A stretch of 64,000 nucleotides of DNA from Alternaria dauci (GCF_042100115.1 NC_091273.1:4960001-5024000), one strand, 5' to 3'. Shown: positions 1-12,401, numbered from the stretch's first letter. Program-made: numbers and translations. Notes: a model not told the origin generated them from the letters alone.

Positions 1-649
1 ATGTTGTTTGTGCAATCGCGAATGGTCAGTAATCTAGTCGCACGACCCAACTGACGCACACACAAGACACCTAGCTGATCAATCATCACGGGATGAACTC
101 TGTCTGTGAGACGAAGCAACAACTGCCGAGCCTTGGAGACTAATCGTATACGGCAAGATTGCAAATGTGTAACATGCATCTCCAAGTCTGCTTGTTTTGT
201 TAGCAGCTGTATCTACAGTAGAGCCTGACACTAACGTAACCTTTCGATATCGAAGAACGGCACTTTGTGAGTCGGTTTCTTGGCGGCTTTTCCGATGTGG
301 CCCTGCTCAATTTTGTGAGCCTGCCACAGATAACGTACCTTGTGTGGATCTCAAACTGTACATGAGCTAAGCACATTCGGGCAGGTATTACTAATCATGT
401 AGTATTCACTTTAGCCCTATAGCATCCTCATGGATATGCCTAGCAAAGCAACGTGGTCTCATGGATTATCTAATCCCCGCCTTTTACGTGCGTAAGAACC
501 TTCGGAAGAATGTTGCACATCACAGGCTCAGTATTTTAGGAGACGCTGCACCAGCTTGATGTCCATATCTCTCCAACCTTCGGACATCAGCAGTCAACAA
601 TCTTGAAAGCATTCCCATCAGTTGCATCTGTCGGAAAGGAAATTTCAAG
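1..649. other. Non-coding flank
   Basis: No reading frame with family features is seen here. It is the upstream region of the epoxide hydrolase-like gene that begins at 650. No clear TATA box or repeat was recognised. The short frames starting at 603 and 622 overlap the real start in other frames and were discounted. Confidence 0.5.
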
Positions 650-1694
650 ATGGACGGTTTCGAAAAGCGGACCTGCAAGACCACCAGGGGTTACACATAC
701 ACTTACTATACGTTCGGAGGCGACAAATCTCTTCCAACACTTCTCTTGCTACATGGCTTCCCCGATCACGCCAAGATGTGGAATGGTATCGCGGGACGTC
801 TTCTAGACACCAAACATCCCATGATTATCCCAGATCAACTTGGCTACGACGGTACCGATAAGCCGACCGATCCAGCCGAGTATAGGTGGGATAAAATCAC
901 AAAGGATCTCACCGACATCCTCGACATCGAAAACGCCGAAAAGGTGATCGCTATCGGCCATGACTGGGGATCTGACACTTCTGCCCGCCTCTACAATTAC
1001 CATCCCGACCGTGTTATGGGCTGCGTATTTATCAATGTTGCTTACAGCCGCCCTACTCGCCAGCCATTTGATATCGATGAGATGAATGAGTTGACCAAAA
1101 AAACGCTTGGTTTTGAAACCTTTCATTACTGGTAAGTCCATTTGTTACACTACATAATCGATTATTAATTCATATTTTCTTGGGAAACTATTTACGGATC
1201 CAGCCGGTGGCAAAGTCTTGCTAGACAACGTTGACCGTCTCTACCAATGCTCGCATGGCGAAGGCCTGATCATGAGGCAAGTCTTCGGTGTCCCAGATGG
1301 CCTGCCAAAATGGTTCAGTAGTAACAATCCTGCTCCCGAACTTCGCCAATACGCTCGGGACCCAAAGTTTCGCCAGGAATTCATGGATAGGATGCACCGT
1401 GACGGCTTCGTTGCGCCGCTATGCTGGTATCGCGCTGCGGTAGACCATGATTACTGGAGTGATAAGGAACTGCCTGAAAGTAGAGACAAGGTCAATGTTC
1501 CGGTTCTGTACTTTGGAGGGAAAGACGACCCCGGCTGGCTTCCAGATGGCATGGCTCCATTGATTGAGCAGGGATTCTTGCCGTATCTGGATCAGAAGCC
1601 TCTATTGGACTCGGCGCATTGGACGCCATACGAGAAACCAGAAGAGTCTGCGGCGTTCATCAAAGAGTGGCTAAGCAAGAATTTCTCAAAATAA
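650..1694 (+). CDS. Epoxide hydrolase-like alpha/beta-hydrolase, splice acceptor apparently lost
   Basis: Two collinear blocks read as one cytosolic alpha/beta-hydrolase fold protein of the soluble epoxide hydrolase type (opens epoxides to diols). Exon 1 (650-1131) carries the oxyanion motif HGFPD (about residues 35-39) and the nucleophile elbow GHDWGS with the catalytic Asp. Exon 2 carries the cap domain and the C-terminal PVLYFGGKDD and DSAHWTPYEKP segments, which supply the acid and the His. The donor GTAAGT at 1132 is perfect. Protein continuity (HYW then KLFTDPAGGK) requires exon 2 to begin at 1184, but bases 1182-1183 are GG instead of AG. The next AG (1202-1203) shifts the frame and gives an early stop. 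The ATG at 650 fits the family N-terminus. Either a non-canonical acceptor is used or this is a freshly inactivated allele. The family call is firm; functionality is doubtful. Confidence 0.8.
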
Positions 1695-3116
1695 GTACAT
1701 GCTTGTTGATAGCGTCATAGTGGTTACCAGAGATAACTAAGTCAGTCGCTCCAGTACAGCCAATCCATGATCCGAAGGATTCCAAGTTTGCGATTCCAGA
1801 TTAGTTGATGGTTGCATGTATTGTCTACATCCCCTGGAGAATTTTGACAAGATTGGCGTATAGCCTTGGCTCCTGAGTAGCAATTTCCAGGAAGACTTCC
1901 GTGCATATCACTTGCCTTGCGATTGTGTGAGAACATGGAGGACTTCGATCGGTCCGAAGGTGTAAGGGCGATCTGATCTATGACATGTTACGCTAGGAGC
2001 GAGATATATAACGTAAGAGGTAGCCAAAAAGACCGATGCTAGTTACATTTCAACAGAGTCCGGCGATGCTATTGTTTTCAAAGTATCGAGTCGTCTGTTC
2101 TGATCTCCGATGCTTATCCACAGCGGCCGATGCTGGTCAAGCATCTCCTAAGGTGTATAATTTTGGGTCGGTGCCTTCATGGAAGAGGGACAATTACTAG
2201 AGTCGAGGATACCTAGGTAAGATACCTACAATCTAACTATACGGCGTTTTACCTGCGTCTTGTCACCGGCACGTAGGTCGAATCAATAAAACAATCCTAT
2301 GAATATCGTGTGCAGATATCCAGTAAACGTTGGGTAAATGCAATAAAAGTGGCTTCTGAGCGATGCACCTTCTAGCCAGAAACGCCCACCTTGCTGTGAA
2401 GCGCATCCTTCAGGGACGCTCCGTGACCATCGACAGTCAAACCAACAATTCGGTCGCAAAGATTTAACACTTCGGTTAATATCTCTTTGTGCTCGGCCTC
2501 CACAACACGCCACGATTGGATCCTTCTAGAATCAAACTCAAACTTTTCTCCGCCAGATCACCCAAGCAGCCTCTGTCAGAACTGAGTGCACCGTTAGTGC
2601 GAAACCTCTGCGAACCTACAACTACCTAGTTAAACAGCTCTGTTTCGATAGCATCGACCACCGCGTTTCCTTAACCTCAACAGCCTTGCCACATGCCTAG
2701 ACTCACGGCCGCTTGTCGGAAAATCAACCCCGCTAAGCCGCGCCGCACGAAGGGACATATGACCTCTTGACAGTTTAGCCTGAGAAAGGAATAACCTAGC
2801 AGATGCATTTGGAGTAGCTAAGCAACAAGCTATGCGTTGAGGACCAAAGTAAGGAGCAGTTGGGTAAGCATGAGCAAGATACTATAAAAGACTGGTTTAC
2901 TTCACTCTAGATAGTCTTCCTCTAGAATTATCCTCTCTACACACAATCAACGAACCAGTGATCAATCCGAATCTTTGAACAACATCTGCTTGAGCTTATC
3001 AGTCTCTATGTATGTCACAGCTTTAACCTCTACCTAGCTCAGGCTACGACACGCAGATAACTCAATCCAGCAAGCATTTGGATCGCTGATTCTATTCTAC
3101 AGACACATCCACCAAC
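1695..3116. other. Intergenic region with 5' leader of the secreted-protein gene
   Basis: No coding frame could be supported. The last part probably belongs to the gene at 3117. A likely 5'-UTR intron runs from a GTATGT donor at 3010 to a pyrimidine-rich tract ending CTACAG at 3102, leaving the ATG 14 bases into the next exon. The remainder shows no recognised repeat. Confidence 0.4.
2883..2888 (+). promoter_or_regulatory. Possible TATA box of the secreted-protein gene
   Basis: TATAAA lies about 235 bases upstream of the ATG at 3117. If the 93-base leader intron (3010-3102) is real, the spliced leader would be about 100 bases, a reasonable distance. This is an inference from motif and position only. 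Confidence 0.35.
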
Positions 3117-3443
3117 ATGGTCACCTATAATACGATCCTCAACCCACTTATCAGCGTCGCTCTTCTCGCCGCTCAAGCACTCGCCACTCCAGCAGCCCTG
3201 GAACCGCGTGGCCAACGCCTCGGAGGCATCGACATGCCGCGCGCCTGTCGGGACACATGGGGTTCTGGGACCTGGGCTGTCCGGACCGGAAATACATGCA
3301 ATGACTGGATGTGCGATAGTCTGGTCGTAGGATGGAAAGGAGCCCCTGTTCTTACTAATTCGGCATGTAAAAAGCAGTATGGTCCCAATGTGTATTCTTG
3401 GTGTGAGGGCGGGTGGGATAAGTGGTCTTGCTATAGGGTATAG
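3117..3443 (+). CDS. Small secreted six-cysteine, Trp-rich protein (candidate effector)
   Basis: Single-exon 108-aa protein. Residues 1-23 form a hydrophobic signal peptide ending near ALATP, so the product should be secreted. The mature part has six cysteines (44, 61, 66, 84, 96, 105), which could form three disulfides, and seven tryptophans. An Arg at 31 after a short acidic/proline stretch could be a propeptide end. I do not recognise a named family. Small size, secretion, paired cysteines and a transposon-bearing neighbourhood (a MITE about 260 bp downstream) are typical of effector or antimicrobial-like proteins of plant-associated fungi, but the sequence gives no target or activity. Confidence 0.75.
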   Translation: MVTYNTILNPLISVALLAAQALATPAALEPRGQRLGGIDMPRACRDTWGSGTWAVRTGNTCNDWMCDSLVVGWKGAPVLTNSACKKQYGPNVYSWCEGGWDKWSCYRV

Positions 3444-3698
3444 ATGGGGGTGGAAATGGACTCGTGTTCAAGCACTAAAGCTAGCCTACCATCATTGGAT
3501 ACTCTATCGGTGTCGAATTGAGTAGTCCAACATGACTGTCCAGATATGTGTATTGAATGAGAAGTTTGCAAGATTGTCGGATGTCGAGTACGTGCATTCC
3601 TAAATCGCGTTGCGTATAAAATGCCTAAACACTTCTTTCCCGTCCTGGTTCTCTCGCTAGAGACGTTGCAATCATGCCTATCAAGCCCAAAGGACAAG

Positions 3699-3831
3699 CC
3701 AGTAAGCAGACTTGTCAACAATCAAGCCAGCTTGATTGCTATCAAGCTGGCGCATTAAGCTAGCTATTCAATTAAGCTAAGCTAGGGTACCTAGCTTGCT
3801 TGGCTGGATTGTTGACAAGTCTGCCAGTAAG
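3699..3831. mobile_element. hAT-type MITE, 117 bp, with 8-bp target duplication
   Basis: The element spans 3707-3823. It begins CAGACTTGTCAACAATC and ends with the near-perfect inverted complement GATTGTTGACAAGTCTG. The flanking octamer CCAGTAAG occurs at 3699-3706 and again at 3824-3831, an exact 8-bp target-site duplication as made by hAT transposases. The interior holds AAGCTAGCT/AAGCTAAGCTAG motifs and no coding sequence. A longer relative with the same ends lies at 22877-23271. Confidence 0.9.
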
Positions 3832-4829
3832 CAAAGCTTCTGCACGGCATGCAGTCTGAGACCATCCTTTCTCCACATGGAGTCTGGTACTGAACGATCA
3901 TATGAACGATCTATTGCTCTTGTAGCTACATGCATCATCGATGATAATCCTTCTACAAGCTCATGCCATACCCGGCAAGGATAGCATTCATCTGCGCTCT
4001 TCGCTTTCTGTCTATGAAGCCAGTGTCCATGAATGCGATCTCGGCTTCTGTCTGTACATATCCAGCCATACAAATCCGTTGTCGAAGACTCTTGACTGCA
4101 GCTTATTCAGCGGCCAAGAAGTTAGTAGATAAAGGAGTTATTCCTGTAAGACGTCAGCCAAAGCCAAAGCCATACACATACTTAGCATTCCTACCTTGCA
4201 ACTCGCCGAGGTAGAGACTGTACTCCCTTAGGAGATAAGGAGCGCGATGCAGGGGTTCAAGGATAGCCAGGTTATTAAAGGCACCGAGGATCAGCAACAC
4301 TAGTTCACTAGCAGCCGCTGTACCCACGGTGTACAGAAGACGAAGATCAATGCCAGGGGTAGGGATCATGCCACAGAGGGCGATACCAGTGTCGTGGTTG
4401 ATGAGGATCATCTTGTTATGCAGGGTGTTTTGTGCAGAAGCAAAAACTCCTAGCAGTCAACTTTATGTGCCCCCTTCGACTCGCGATACCATGGTTGCCA
4501 TCTTGGTCCACTCCAACCTATGGTTGCCGTCTGATTCATCTATTTCTTCTTCATCCACTTCATCCCATGATACTGCGATGACGCATATCAGCTTGAGCCA
4601 GTCACAACTTCCAAACTTCTCAACGATCTGAACGAACAGGTTCTCTCAAATGAGAGAATTCGCAAGTAAAAGAATGCAGTCTGAGACCAGAAAGCCGTGT
4701 GCCACGAGCAGAAGCTGCTGAGCCAAAACCTAGATCATCCAATTGAGGATGCTCAAACACATACACATGCAGGCTCTAATTAATAGTATGATTGGTTGCC
4801 AGCTCTCATGATGCTTGTTATTCGGAAGT
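3832..4829. other. Intergenic region, no supported gene
   Basis: Several 60-100 codon frames exist on both strands, but none shows start context, splice signals and family motifs together. A minus-strand stretch around 3960-4130 reads faintly like the C-terminal part of a nucleotidyltransferase, interrupted by stops. This was too weak to call. Confidence 0.4.
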
Positions 4830-6803
<1,974 letters not shown>

Positions 6804-7307
6804 CTTGCCCACTAAGAACCGGGACCGTGGTCTGTGGTGAAACGCGAGAAATGCCACGATATGACTGCAGGTCTGCCATGTGTTTTATAGCTCGGCAGCA
6901 TATCTTCCTCCACGATCACCAAAGCCTGCATCTCACTGCCAGAGAGTCATGATCCCGATCCTTAGCGAAATTCGTATCCAACCTACAACACAAGACATGT
7001 CGGTATCTACCAGATATGCGCCAAGCGAGGGCAAAACGTGGAAACCACGCAGATAAGCTCTTGGCCCTTTCTCGTGACTGGCCCGCCTCATCGGAACGCC
7101 CTACGAGCGCTGCGCAAGTACGTAAACGGCGTTGATGATATCGCAAAACAGGAAGGAGATAGCTTGTCCGATGCCGCCGTGCTAGATGCGACGGGGTCTT
7201 ATCGCCTGGTTTGGAGGTAAGAATGGAGAAAGCGGGTTTCCGAGTGGGGCAAGGCGTGGTTCGGCGAGGGCCCGAAGAATGCGCCGATGACGTGGGTCTG
7301 CGCGCCG
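6804..7307. other. Upstream region of the amidase gene
   Basis: Promoter side of the minus-strand amidase. Overlapping frames (for example a minus-strand frame at 6916-7329) lack any motif and run into the transposon at 7308. Nothing further could be supported. Confidence 0.4.
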
Positions 7308-7532
7308 CGATAGAGGTCCCAGGATGCATGTCACCCGGCTATAGAAAAGATAGGGTTAGCCATGCTACATTTCTTAGAATCAGTGCCTGAGATGTTCTAG
7401 AAATGTGTTCTATACTATGTCTTACTATGTAGCGTAAGCTAAGTCCTTTTTAAAATTAAAATTGCCTAATACAGCGAAGTTATAGCCGACCCTATTTTCT
7501 CCACAGCCGCGTGACATGCTGCGTCGATAGAG
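7308..7532. mobile_element. Non-autonomous TIR element, copy 1 (about 209 bp)
   Basis: The left end GCATGTCACCCGGCTATAG (7326 on) and the right end, read in reverse complement (GCATGTCACGCGGCTGTGG up to 7519), form an inverted repeat that continues through a GATAGGGTTAGCC-like block. The octamer CGATAGAG at 7308-7315 recurs at 7525-7532 and may be the target duplication. The interior is short and non-coding. The same ends occur at 41247-41634 and, on one side only, at 57621. The superfamily is uncertain; an 8-9 bp duplication would fit a Mutator-like element. Confidence 0.75.
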
Positions 7533-7659
7533 TTATGCGCTAATTAGTCTTTGGGTACACTCACATCAACACATTTGTGGATGTCGGGTCCTGTAGTTCG
7601 CCTGGGCCCTGGGCGGTACCCACACCGCCACGCGTGCCTTGTTCGCGCACAGGAAGAGC

Positions 7660-9546
7660 TTATGAATGCAGGTCTCCCAAACTTGCGCCCACTCTATGTT
7701 CATCTTCAAGCTCTGTAGCAGTTTTTGTCGCCGCATTGTCGTCTTCAATTGTACCCTCTGAACTACCACCGTTGGGGACTTGCTCGGCGTCAATGTTGAG
7801 CTGGAACAGCCGATGATTATACACCATTGATGCTTCGACACTAATACGGACACGAAACGCGTTCCCGTCCTTGTCGTGAATCAAAACATCCTCCGTGTCA
7901 TATTGCGAAGATTCGAGCTGAAGATCGCCATAAAGATCACGCCTGTCGACCTCTGAGAAAGCGTCTCCTTCTAGTACCATAGCTCGGTGGCTAGGAGTAC
8001 ACATGAAGACAGTGAATTTGATACCTTCTCTGCTCGACGATAGCTCGAAGCCGAATTGTATCAAGTCCTGAAAATTCTTTCTATATTCTGTGGTAAGGAC
8101 CATCTGTTCTGGATCCCACGTCGTATTGCTATCGTGCATCAGTTCCCCATGCCACACGGCCTTCCATGCAGCACCGCTATTGATATGATAACCAATATCT
8201 TGAAGAACATTAGACTCGTTGATGAGAATCTGTCGGTAGCTCCTGGAAGATTGATGGCCCCAGGTCGAGCCCTGGAACCTGTAACTTTTGTCGGATTCCG
8301 TGATTGTCACCGTCTGGAGGGCTGACCCTACAGTAGCTCTCGAACCAACAGCCAACGTATCGTAAAATTTTTCGGGAGTGCGATGCCGAGCTCTTCTCAC
8401 TCTTATGCCAGTTCCATCGCGTCCTACTGGACGTAGCAAGATACCCAAGAACCCTAGACTTGGTCCTGTTGAGCAGCTGAGAAGCCCGATCCATCCGCGA
8501 TCGTTATCTACACCGAAAGGATCGTTCGTCTCAAACACGGGCACAAGCGGGAGTTCAATCTGCAAGCCGACGTTTGTCAGCCTGAACGGGGAGGTTGATG
8601 GTGCAGTATAGCCCAGATTGCCGCAGTTCACAAAGTCTTTTGGCGAGCGTGCCAAGATGTCGTTGGAGTGGACTGCCTCGCTCATCGTGTTCCTCACAGC
8701 GTCCGATATCAATCCTAAAGAATGATCCATTGTCGGACTCAGGCCCCAAGCGAGAATAGAGTCATCGTCAATCTTCCGGATGATTTCTTCCTGCAGACGA
8801 ACAAAAGCCCGATCGCCTTCTCCATACAGCAGCGGCATGTTGATGTCAAAGATGCCGAGGAGGCAGTAGGCTATGTCTTCCACGCGTGTCGTCTGTCTTA
8901 CTGAAGCCCATGACATCTTCTTGGCGACACAGAAGGAACTGAGTCCAATCTTTCGCCCGTGGATTTCCCTTTCGCTGATAGCCATTTCGTCTATTCCTGT
9001 TATCTGCGATATCCACTCTTCTTGTTCGAATTTCGTGCCCAAATGGCACCACTGCTGATCGTAAAAGATGACATTATCTGGAGCCAACAACTCTTGCAGT
9101 GTCCATCCCCTTGTGAACCATCGACTCCTGGGAAAGTCCATCTCAAGACTATCTTTCAGGACGTCGGAGAGATATGCATAGCAGCAAGTTGAGTTTTTGT
9201 ACCAGGTGAACATTGAGTTGATGGCCTCTGAAAGTTCCGAACTAGAACTTTTGTCAATACAGCATGTATCGATCCACGCGTAGTTGAGTCCGTCGCTAAT
9301 TGCCTGACGGCACGTGAATATGATTTTTTGGTAGCCAGACCGATCTAGTACTGATCTGCTTCTCGTTACACTAGCACTGCGCCCAAGCCGGCCCGTAATG
9401 GAAGTCGACTTTGTAGGCTGGCTCGAGACAAACTCAGCAAAAGACACTTCTTCATCGCCCCATGTATGCGACAGAATGGCATATCGTGGAATGTTCTTGC
9501 CGAAGAACTCTTGCAGCTGCAGCGTTGCGCAATTGATTAGGCGCAT
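7660..9546 (-). CDS. HET-domain protein
   Basis: Single-exon 628-aa protein starting with the classic MRLINCATLQLQEF opening. HET-domain (PF06985) blocks follow in order: YAILSHTWGDEEVSF (about 22-36), the YAWIDTCCID block (about 90-100), and RWFTRGWTLQELLAP (about 145-160), followed by a KDISYCLLGIF-type segment (VEDIAYCLLGIFDINMPLLYGEG). HET domains act in heterokaryon incompatibility, triggering growth arrest or cell death when partners differ. The C-terminal half (about 260-628) has no recognised repeat or NACHT module. The frame is intact, unlike the second HET gene at 34558-36444. A transposon ends 128 bp beyond its stop. Confidence 0.9.
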   Translation of the reverse strand: MRLINCATLQLQEFFGKNIPRYAILSHTWGDEEVSFAEFVSSQPTKSTSITGRLGRSASVTRSRSVLDRSGYQKIIFTCRQAISDGLNYAWIDTCCIDKSSSSELSEAINSMFTWYKNSTCCYAYLSDVLKDSLEMDFPRSRWFTRGWTLQELLAPDNVIFYDQQWCHLGTKFEQEEWISQITGIDEMAISEREIHGRKIGLSSFCVAKKMSWASVRQTTRVEDIAYCLLGIFDINMPLLYGEGDRAFVRLQEEIIRKIDDDSILAWGLSPTMDHSLGLISDAVRNTMSEAVHSNDILARSPKDFVNCGNLGYTAPSTSPFRLTNVGLQIELPLVPVFETNDPFGVDNDRGWIGLLSCSTGPSLGFLGILLRPVGRDGTGIRVRRARHRTPEKFYDTLAVGSRATVGSALQTVTITESDKSYRFQGSTWGHQSSRSYRQILINESNVLQDIGYHINSGAAWKAVWHGELMHDSNTTWDPEQMVLTTEYRKNFQDLIQFGFELSSSREGIKFTVFMCTPSHRAMVLEGDAFSEVDRRDLYGDLQLESSQYDTEDVLIHDKDGNAFRVRISVEASMVYNHRLFQLNIDAEQVPNGGSSEGTIEDDNAATKTATELEDEHRVGASLGDLHS

Positions 9547-10206
9547 CTGGGAATTCCTTCTTCGCTATCGCTGGTGGGCCGAGAACGACTGGAAGAGATT
9601 GTGATGTTATCGTGTGCTCACGCGGGCATGGGATTGCGTCGTTTGCGCCGGAGGCATGCGCCTAGCACGAAGAGAATGTGCTAGTAGGCGGCGAATACTA
9701 GATGAATCATGCATATACTCGGTGTAAGGTATGAAGAACGCATTTTGAGCTATATCGAAGTGCAAGACGACTTGCGAAAGGTGCGGCTGGAGGGACAGGT
9801 CAGCCTCAGGAGCGGGGCTGTGCTTCTGCAAGGCTGAGAAGAAAACGCTCGAATCGCGATCGTGAGTGAGCTGCATGGCGTCTGTGCGACACACAGACTA
9901 ACACGGGAGGGGGGCACAATGGGCCAATCGTGGGAACAGCCCAATACATTCCAGAAGGGCGGTTACGCACCCTGATCCAGAAACACACGTATGCAAGGTG
10001 GAACAGATGTTGGATTAAGCCTATTACAGCCTAGCGCGAACTGTCTGGTTCATTTCCGTGTTTTAGTTCTCGCGTAATACTAAAATTCAACCAGTTACCG
10101 TAGAGCCACCTTCGTATTCTTGCTTTTTGCTGACAATCTTAACAGTTCAAAATGCAGAGACGGCAACAAATTGGATCCTGTCAACAGAAGTGTCTGTCCG
10201 CCCCGC
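9547..10206. other. Promoter side of the HET gene, no other gene seen
   Basis: This is the shared flank between the minus-strand HET gene (start 9546) and the 3' end of the minus-strand secreted-protein gene (stop at 10207). Three overlapping minus-strand frames of 60-95 codons at 9607-9988 have no recognisable features. Confidence 0.4.
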
Positions 10207-10698
10207 CTAAAGAGGTTCTGGAAAATCGAATGCTGGACACCTGCCCCGGACACCTTTCTCGCCTGGAAACCGCTTTGCAGCGACATTGATGCATTGCTTG
10301 TTCCATTCGTTCCCGCCAATAACGCTCTTGGGCAGACCGTTCTCTCGGGCAACACACAGCTAGACAGCAGACATCAGCAACAAGAACATTCGAAGCGCTA
10401 CGAGTTCAGGCGGGATTGCACATACCCACCAGTACTTCTCGCCGCTGCCGTTATCATAGCCGCTATAGTTCTCTTCATCAAGTTTGATGGTGTCGTTTTT
10501 GAAGGGCTTGTTCCCATGGTAAAAAGGGTAGCTTTGGGTAAACCCCATGCATGCTTCGTAGGTGAATCTCTTGGACAGCTCGCCACCAGGATCCCTCTTG
10601 ACGGTGTCCGACTCGCACCAACATGGGGTGTGTTCGTCTGCGACGGCGGCAGTCATAAGAGAAGCCATAGCGAGCATGAGGTTGAGATTGAAATGCAT
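10207..10698 (-). CDS. Small secreted cysteine-rich protein, paralog A
   Basis: Two exons (10698-10426 and 10359-10207) with a 66-bp GTATGT...TAG intron of phase 0; 141 aa. Residues 1-20 are a signal peptide ending AAVA-DE. Six cysteines lie at 26, 28 (CWC), 50, 93, 114 and 132. Paralog B (12402-12864) has cysteines at the same 26/28/50 positions and the same 21- and 18-residue spacing downstream, the same CVA...IGGN.W.K core, and an intron at the homologous point just before the CVA motif, so the two clearly share ancestry. The product is presumably extracellular. No named family was recognised. A 196-codon plus-strand frame covering the same DNA is an antisense shadow. Confidence 0.85.
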
Positions 10699-12290
10699 CG
10701 TGATAGTTGAATGTAGAGCTTAGATAGTCGAATTTTGGTCATGTTTGTAAAAACCTCTACCAACTTGTATACATACGTCTCGTTACACAGAGAAGACAAC
10801 TGCTGTTTATCCGGGCACTATTCACTCCGAAGGATTATTGACTAGCGTAAGGTAAACTTCTAGTTCTTGCATTACAGAGTTTGAATATTAGATATTTAAA
10901 AAGCTTACTGCAATCTCTATATTGCTTACTACAAGGTCTGGTTGTACTAAGCTACAAGCCCTGCTTAGTTCTCTATACAGACGAAAATAGAAGTTGTAGA
11001 TTGCCTACGTTGAGAGCGATGTCTGGTGGGTGTTCTATCAAATGCGACATGGTGCCGAAGCAGGCAGTCCTGAACAGAATGGTGGAGAGCATTCGTAGCC
11101 TCTGCAGGGAGGTGTGCGCTGAGTTCTCAGTGAAGAATCAGAGAGACAGCATGGAATTCTCGGCGACAAAGGCAAGTCAGCTCAGTAATAGAACCCAAGG
11201 ATGAGGGTCTGCTCACTCTTTACCTAGCTGAAGAACGAAGTGGCGTCAGGCTATTTTCTTAAGGCAAGTTATGCCCTCTTTGGCGGTGGAGCGTACGGAG
11301 CGTTCTGCTTTCGCTACGGACCGAGCATTGCGGACAGAATATGCTTCAACTGTGAGGCGTACAGCCGCCTCCAAGAAGCGTGCCAGGGGGCCACAAGGTG
11401 CGGGAAATGTACAGGTTCACACCGAACACGAGAATGCGAAAGTCAGGACCCCTGAAGTGCGCAGTGTCGCAACAGTCCTCGAGGCAGAAGAAAGCATCCA
11501 CCACGAAAATTGAGATACAAAATGTAGCACTCAATCAATGATAGAACACCTGCAGGTTCTTCACTACAACGCCAGCAGGCAGGAACATCTGCATTGGAGG
11601 ATGCCAAGCGAGGAGGTGTATCTAGATACTCTCAGTTTGCAGTCCTCGCATTACGAGCTATGCTCTGGGTCAGCACAGCATGTCAGCCATTCAAGTCCCC
11701 ATGCCCTCACACATCGTTTCGGCCCGCGAAAGCAGCGGTTTTAGCAGCAGGTATTGTACGTCTTAGGTGAGAAATGAGCAGATCCATGCGGGGACTTGGA
11801 TCTGGAATCGGCGTTCTAGCAACTTTGTTCTTTCGATATCCACAGGGCTCGCAGGCGTTCTTGGATCAGCTTCTTCTCGTAACCGCTGCTGCTGGCTGCG
11901 AAGATATGGCAGTGAATTCATCAGCGGAGTTTGGCTTGGTCTGACATTTATCAGATCGAAACTCTTGAAAAGCGAGCTGGTAGGCTATACCCTCAAGTGC
12001 AGAGATGACCTCGGGAACGAAGTGACTAGGAGTAAACCTTCTCTCCAGATGGTGGCTGTGCAAAGAGTTTGTATCACATGCTACCTGTTAATAGAAGGAT
12101 AGCGAACTAATTACGAGCCTAGTAGCAGTACGAGTTATCGCTTAGAGCGCGAACATGCTGAGCAAAGCAGTGTACTCCTCATAGCTTCGGCATGCTTCCA
12201 TCTGCAGATAAGCTGTTTATAAAGCTAATATTCCAACTTTAACAGTAAGATATTCCGGCAAGTCCACTACAGGAAGCGTAGTAAGAAAGG
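10699..12290. other. Intergenic region between the secreted-protein paralogs
   Basis: This region holds the LINE relic described separately (about 11240-11640). The rest, including a 111-codon plus-strand frame at 11767-12102, shows no motif. It separates two paralogs transcribed away from each other, so it contains both promoters. Confidence 0.45.
11240..11640 (+). mobile_element. Degenerate non-LTR retrotransposon (LINE, Tad1/I-like) relic
   Basis: The frame from 11240 contains CFNCEAYSRLQEAC then RCGKCTGSHRTREC, the tandem zinc-knuckle pattern of fungal LINE ORF1 proteins, with one His/Gly position eroded. A further Cys-Ala (KCAVSQQ) follows in register before the frame closes. Downstream, at 11538, a frame reading LQVLHYNASRQEHLHW resembles the opening of the ORF2 endonuclease domain. 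Stops and frame changes break it up, so it is an old inactive fragment. The boundaries are approximate. Confidence 0.5.
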
Positions 12291-12297
12291 TATATAA
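12291..12297 (+). promoter_or_regulatory. TATA box of paralog B
   Basis: TATATAA lies 105 bases upstream of the ATG at 12402, followed by a pyrimidine-rich leader, a normal arrangement for a strongly expressed fungal gene. Inferred from motif and position. Confidence 0.5.
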
Positions 12298-12401
12298 CCA
12301 AGCAGTCCACTCGCCGGATTCCTACCTTACCATCATCCACTTACTTCTTCAACTCCCTTCCCAAGAATCAAACCTTTCTCCCAAGGAACCCAAAGCCAAA
12401 C

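Noticed and set aside
3960..4411. Minus-strand fragments resembling a sugar-phosphate nucleotidyltransferase tail
   Set aside because: The similarity is short (GFIDR...YG type), interrupted by a stop, and no N-terminal nucleotide-binding motif is present nearby. Could be chance.
7577..9604. Plus-strand frames across the HET gene (for example 8378-8611, 8959-9192)
   Set aside because: Antisense shadows of an intact 628-aa HET-domain protein.
10120..10710. 196-codon plus-strand frame
   Set aside because: Covers secreted paralog A in antisense; paralog A is supported by its intron and by its paralog.
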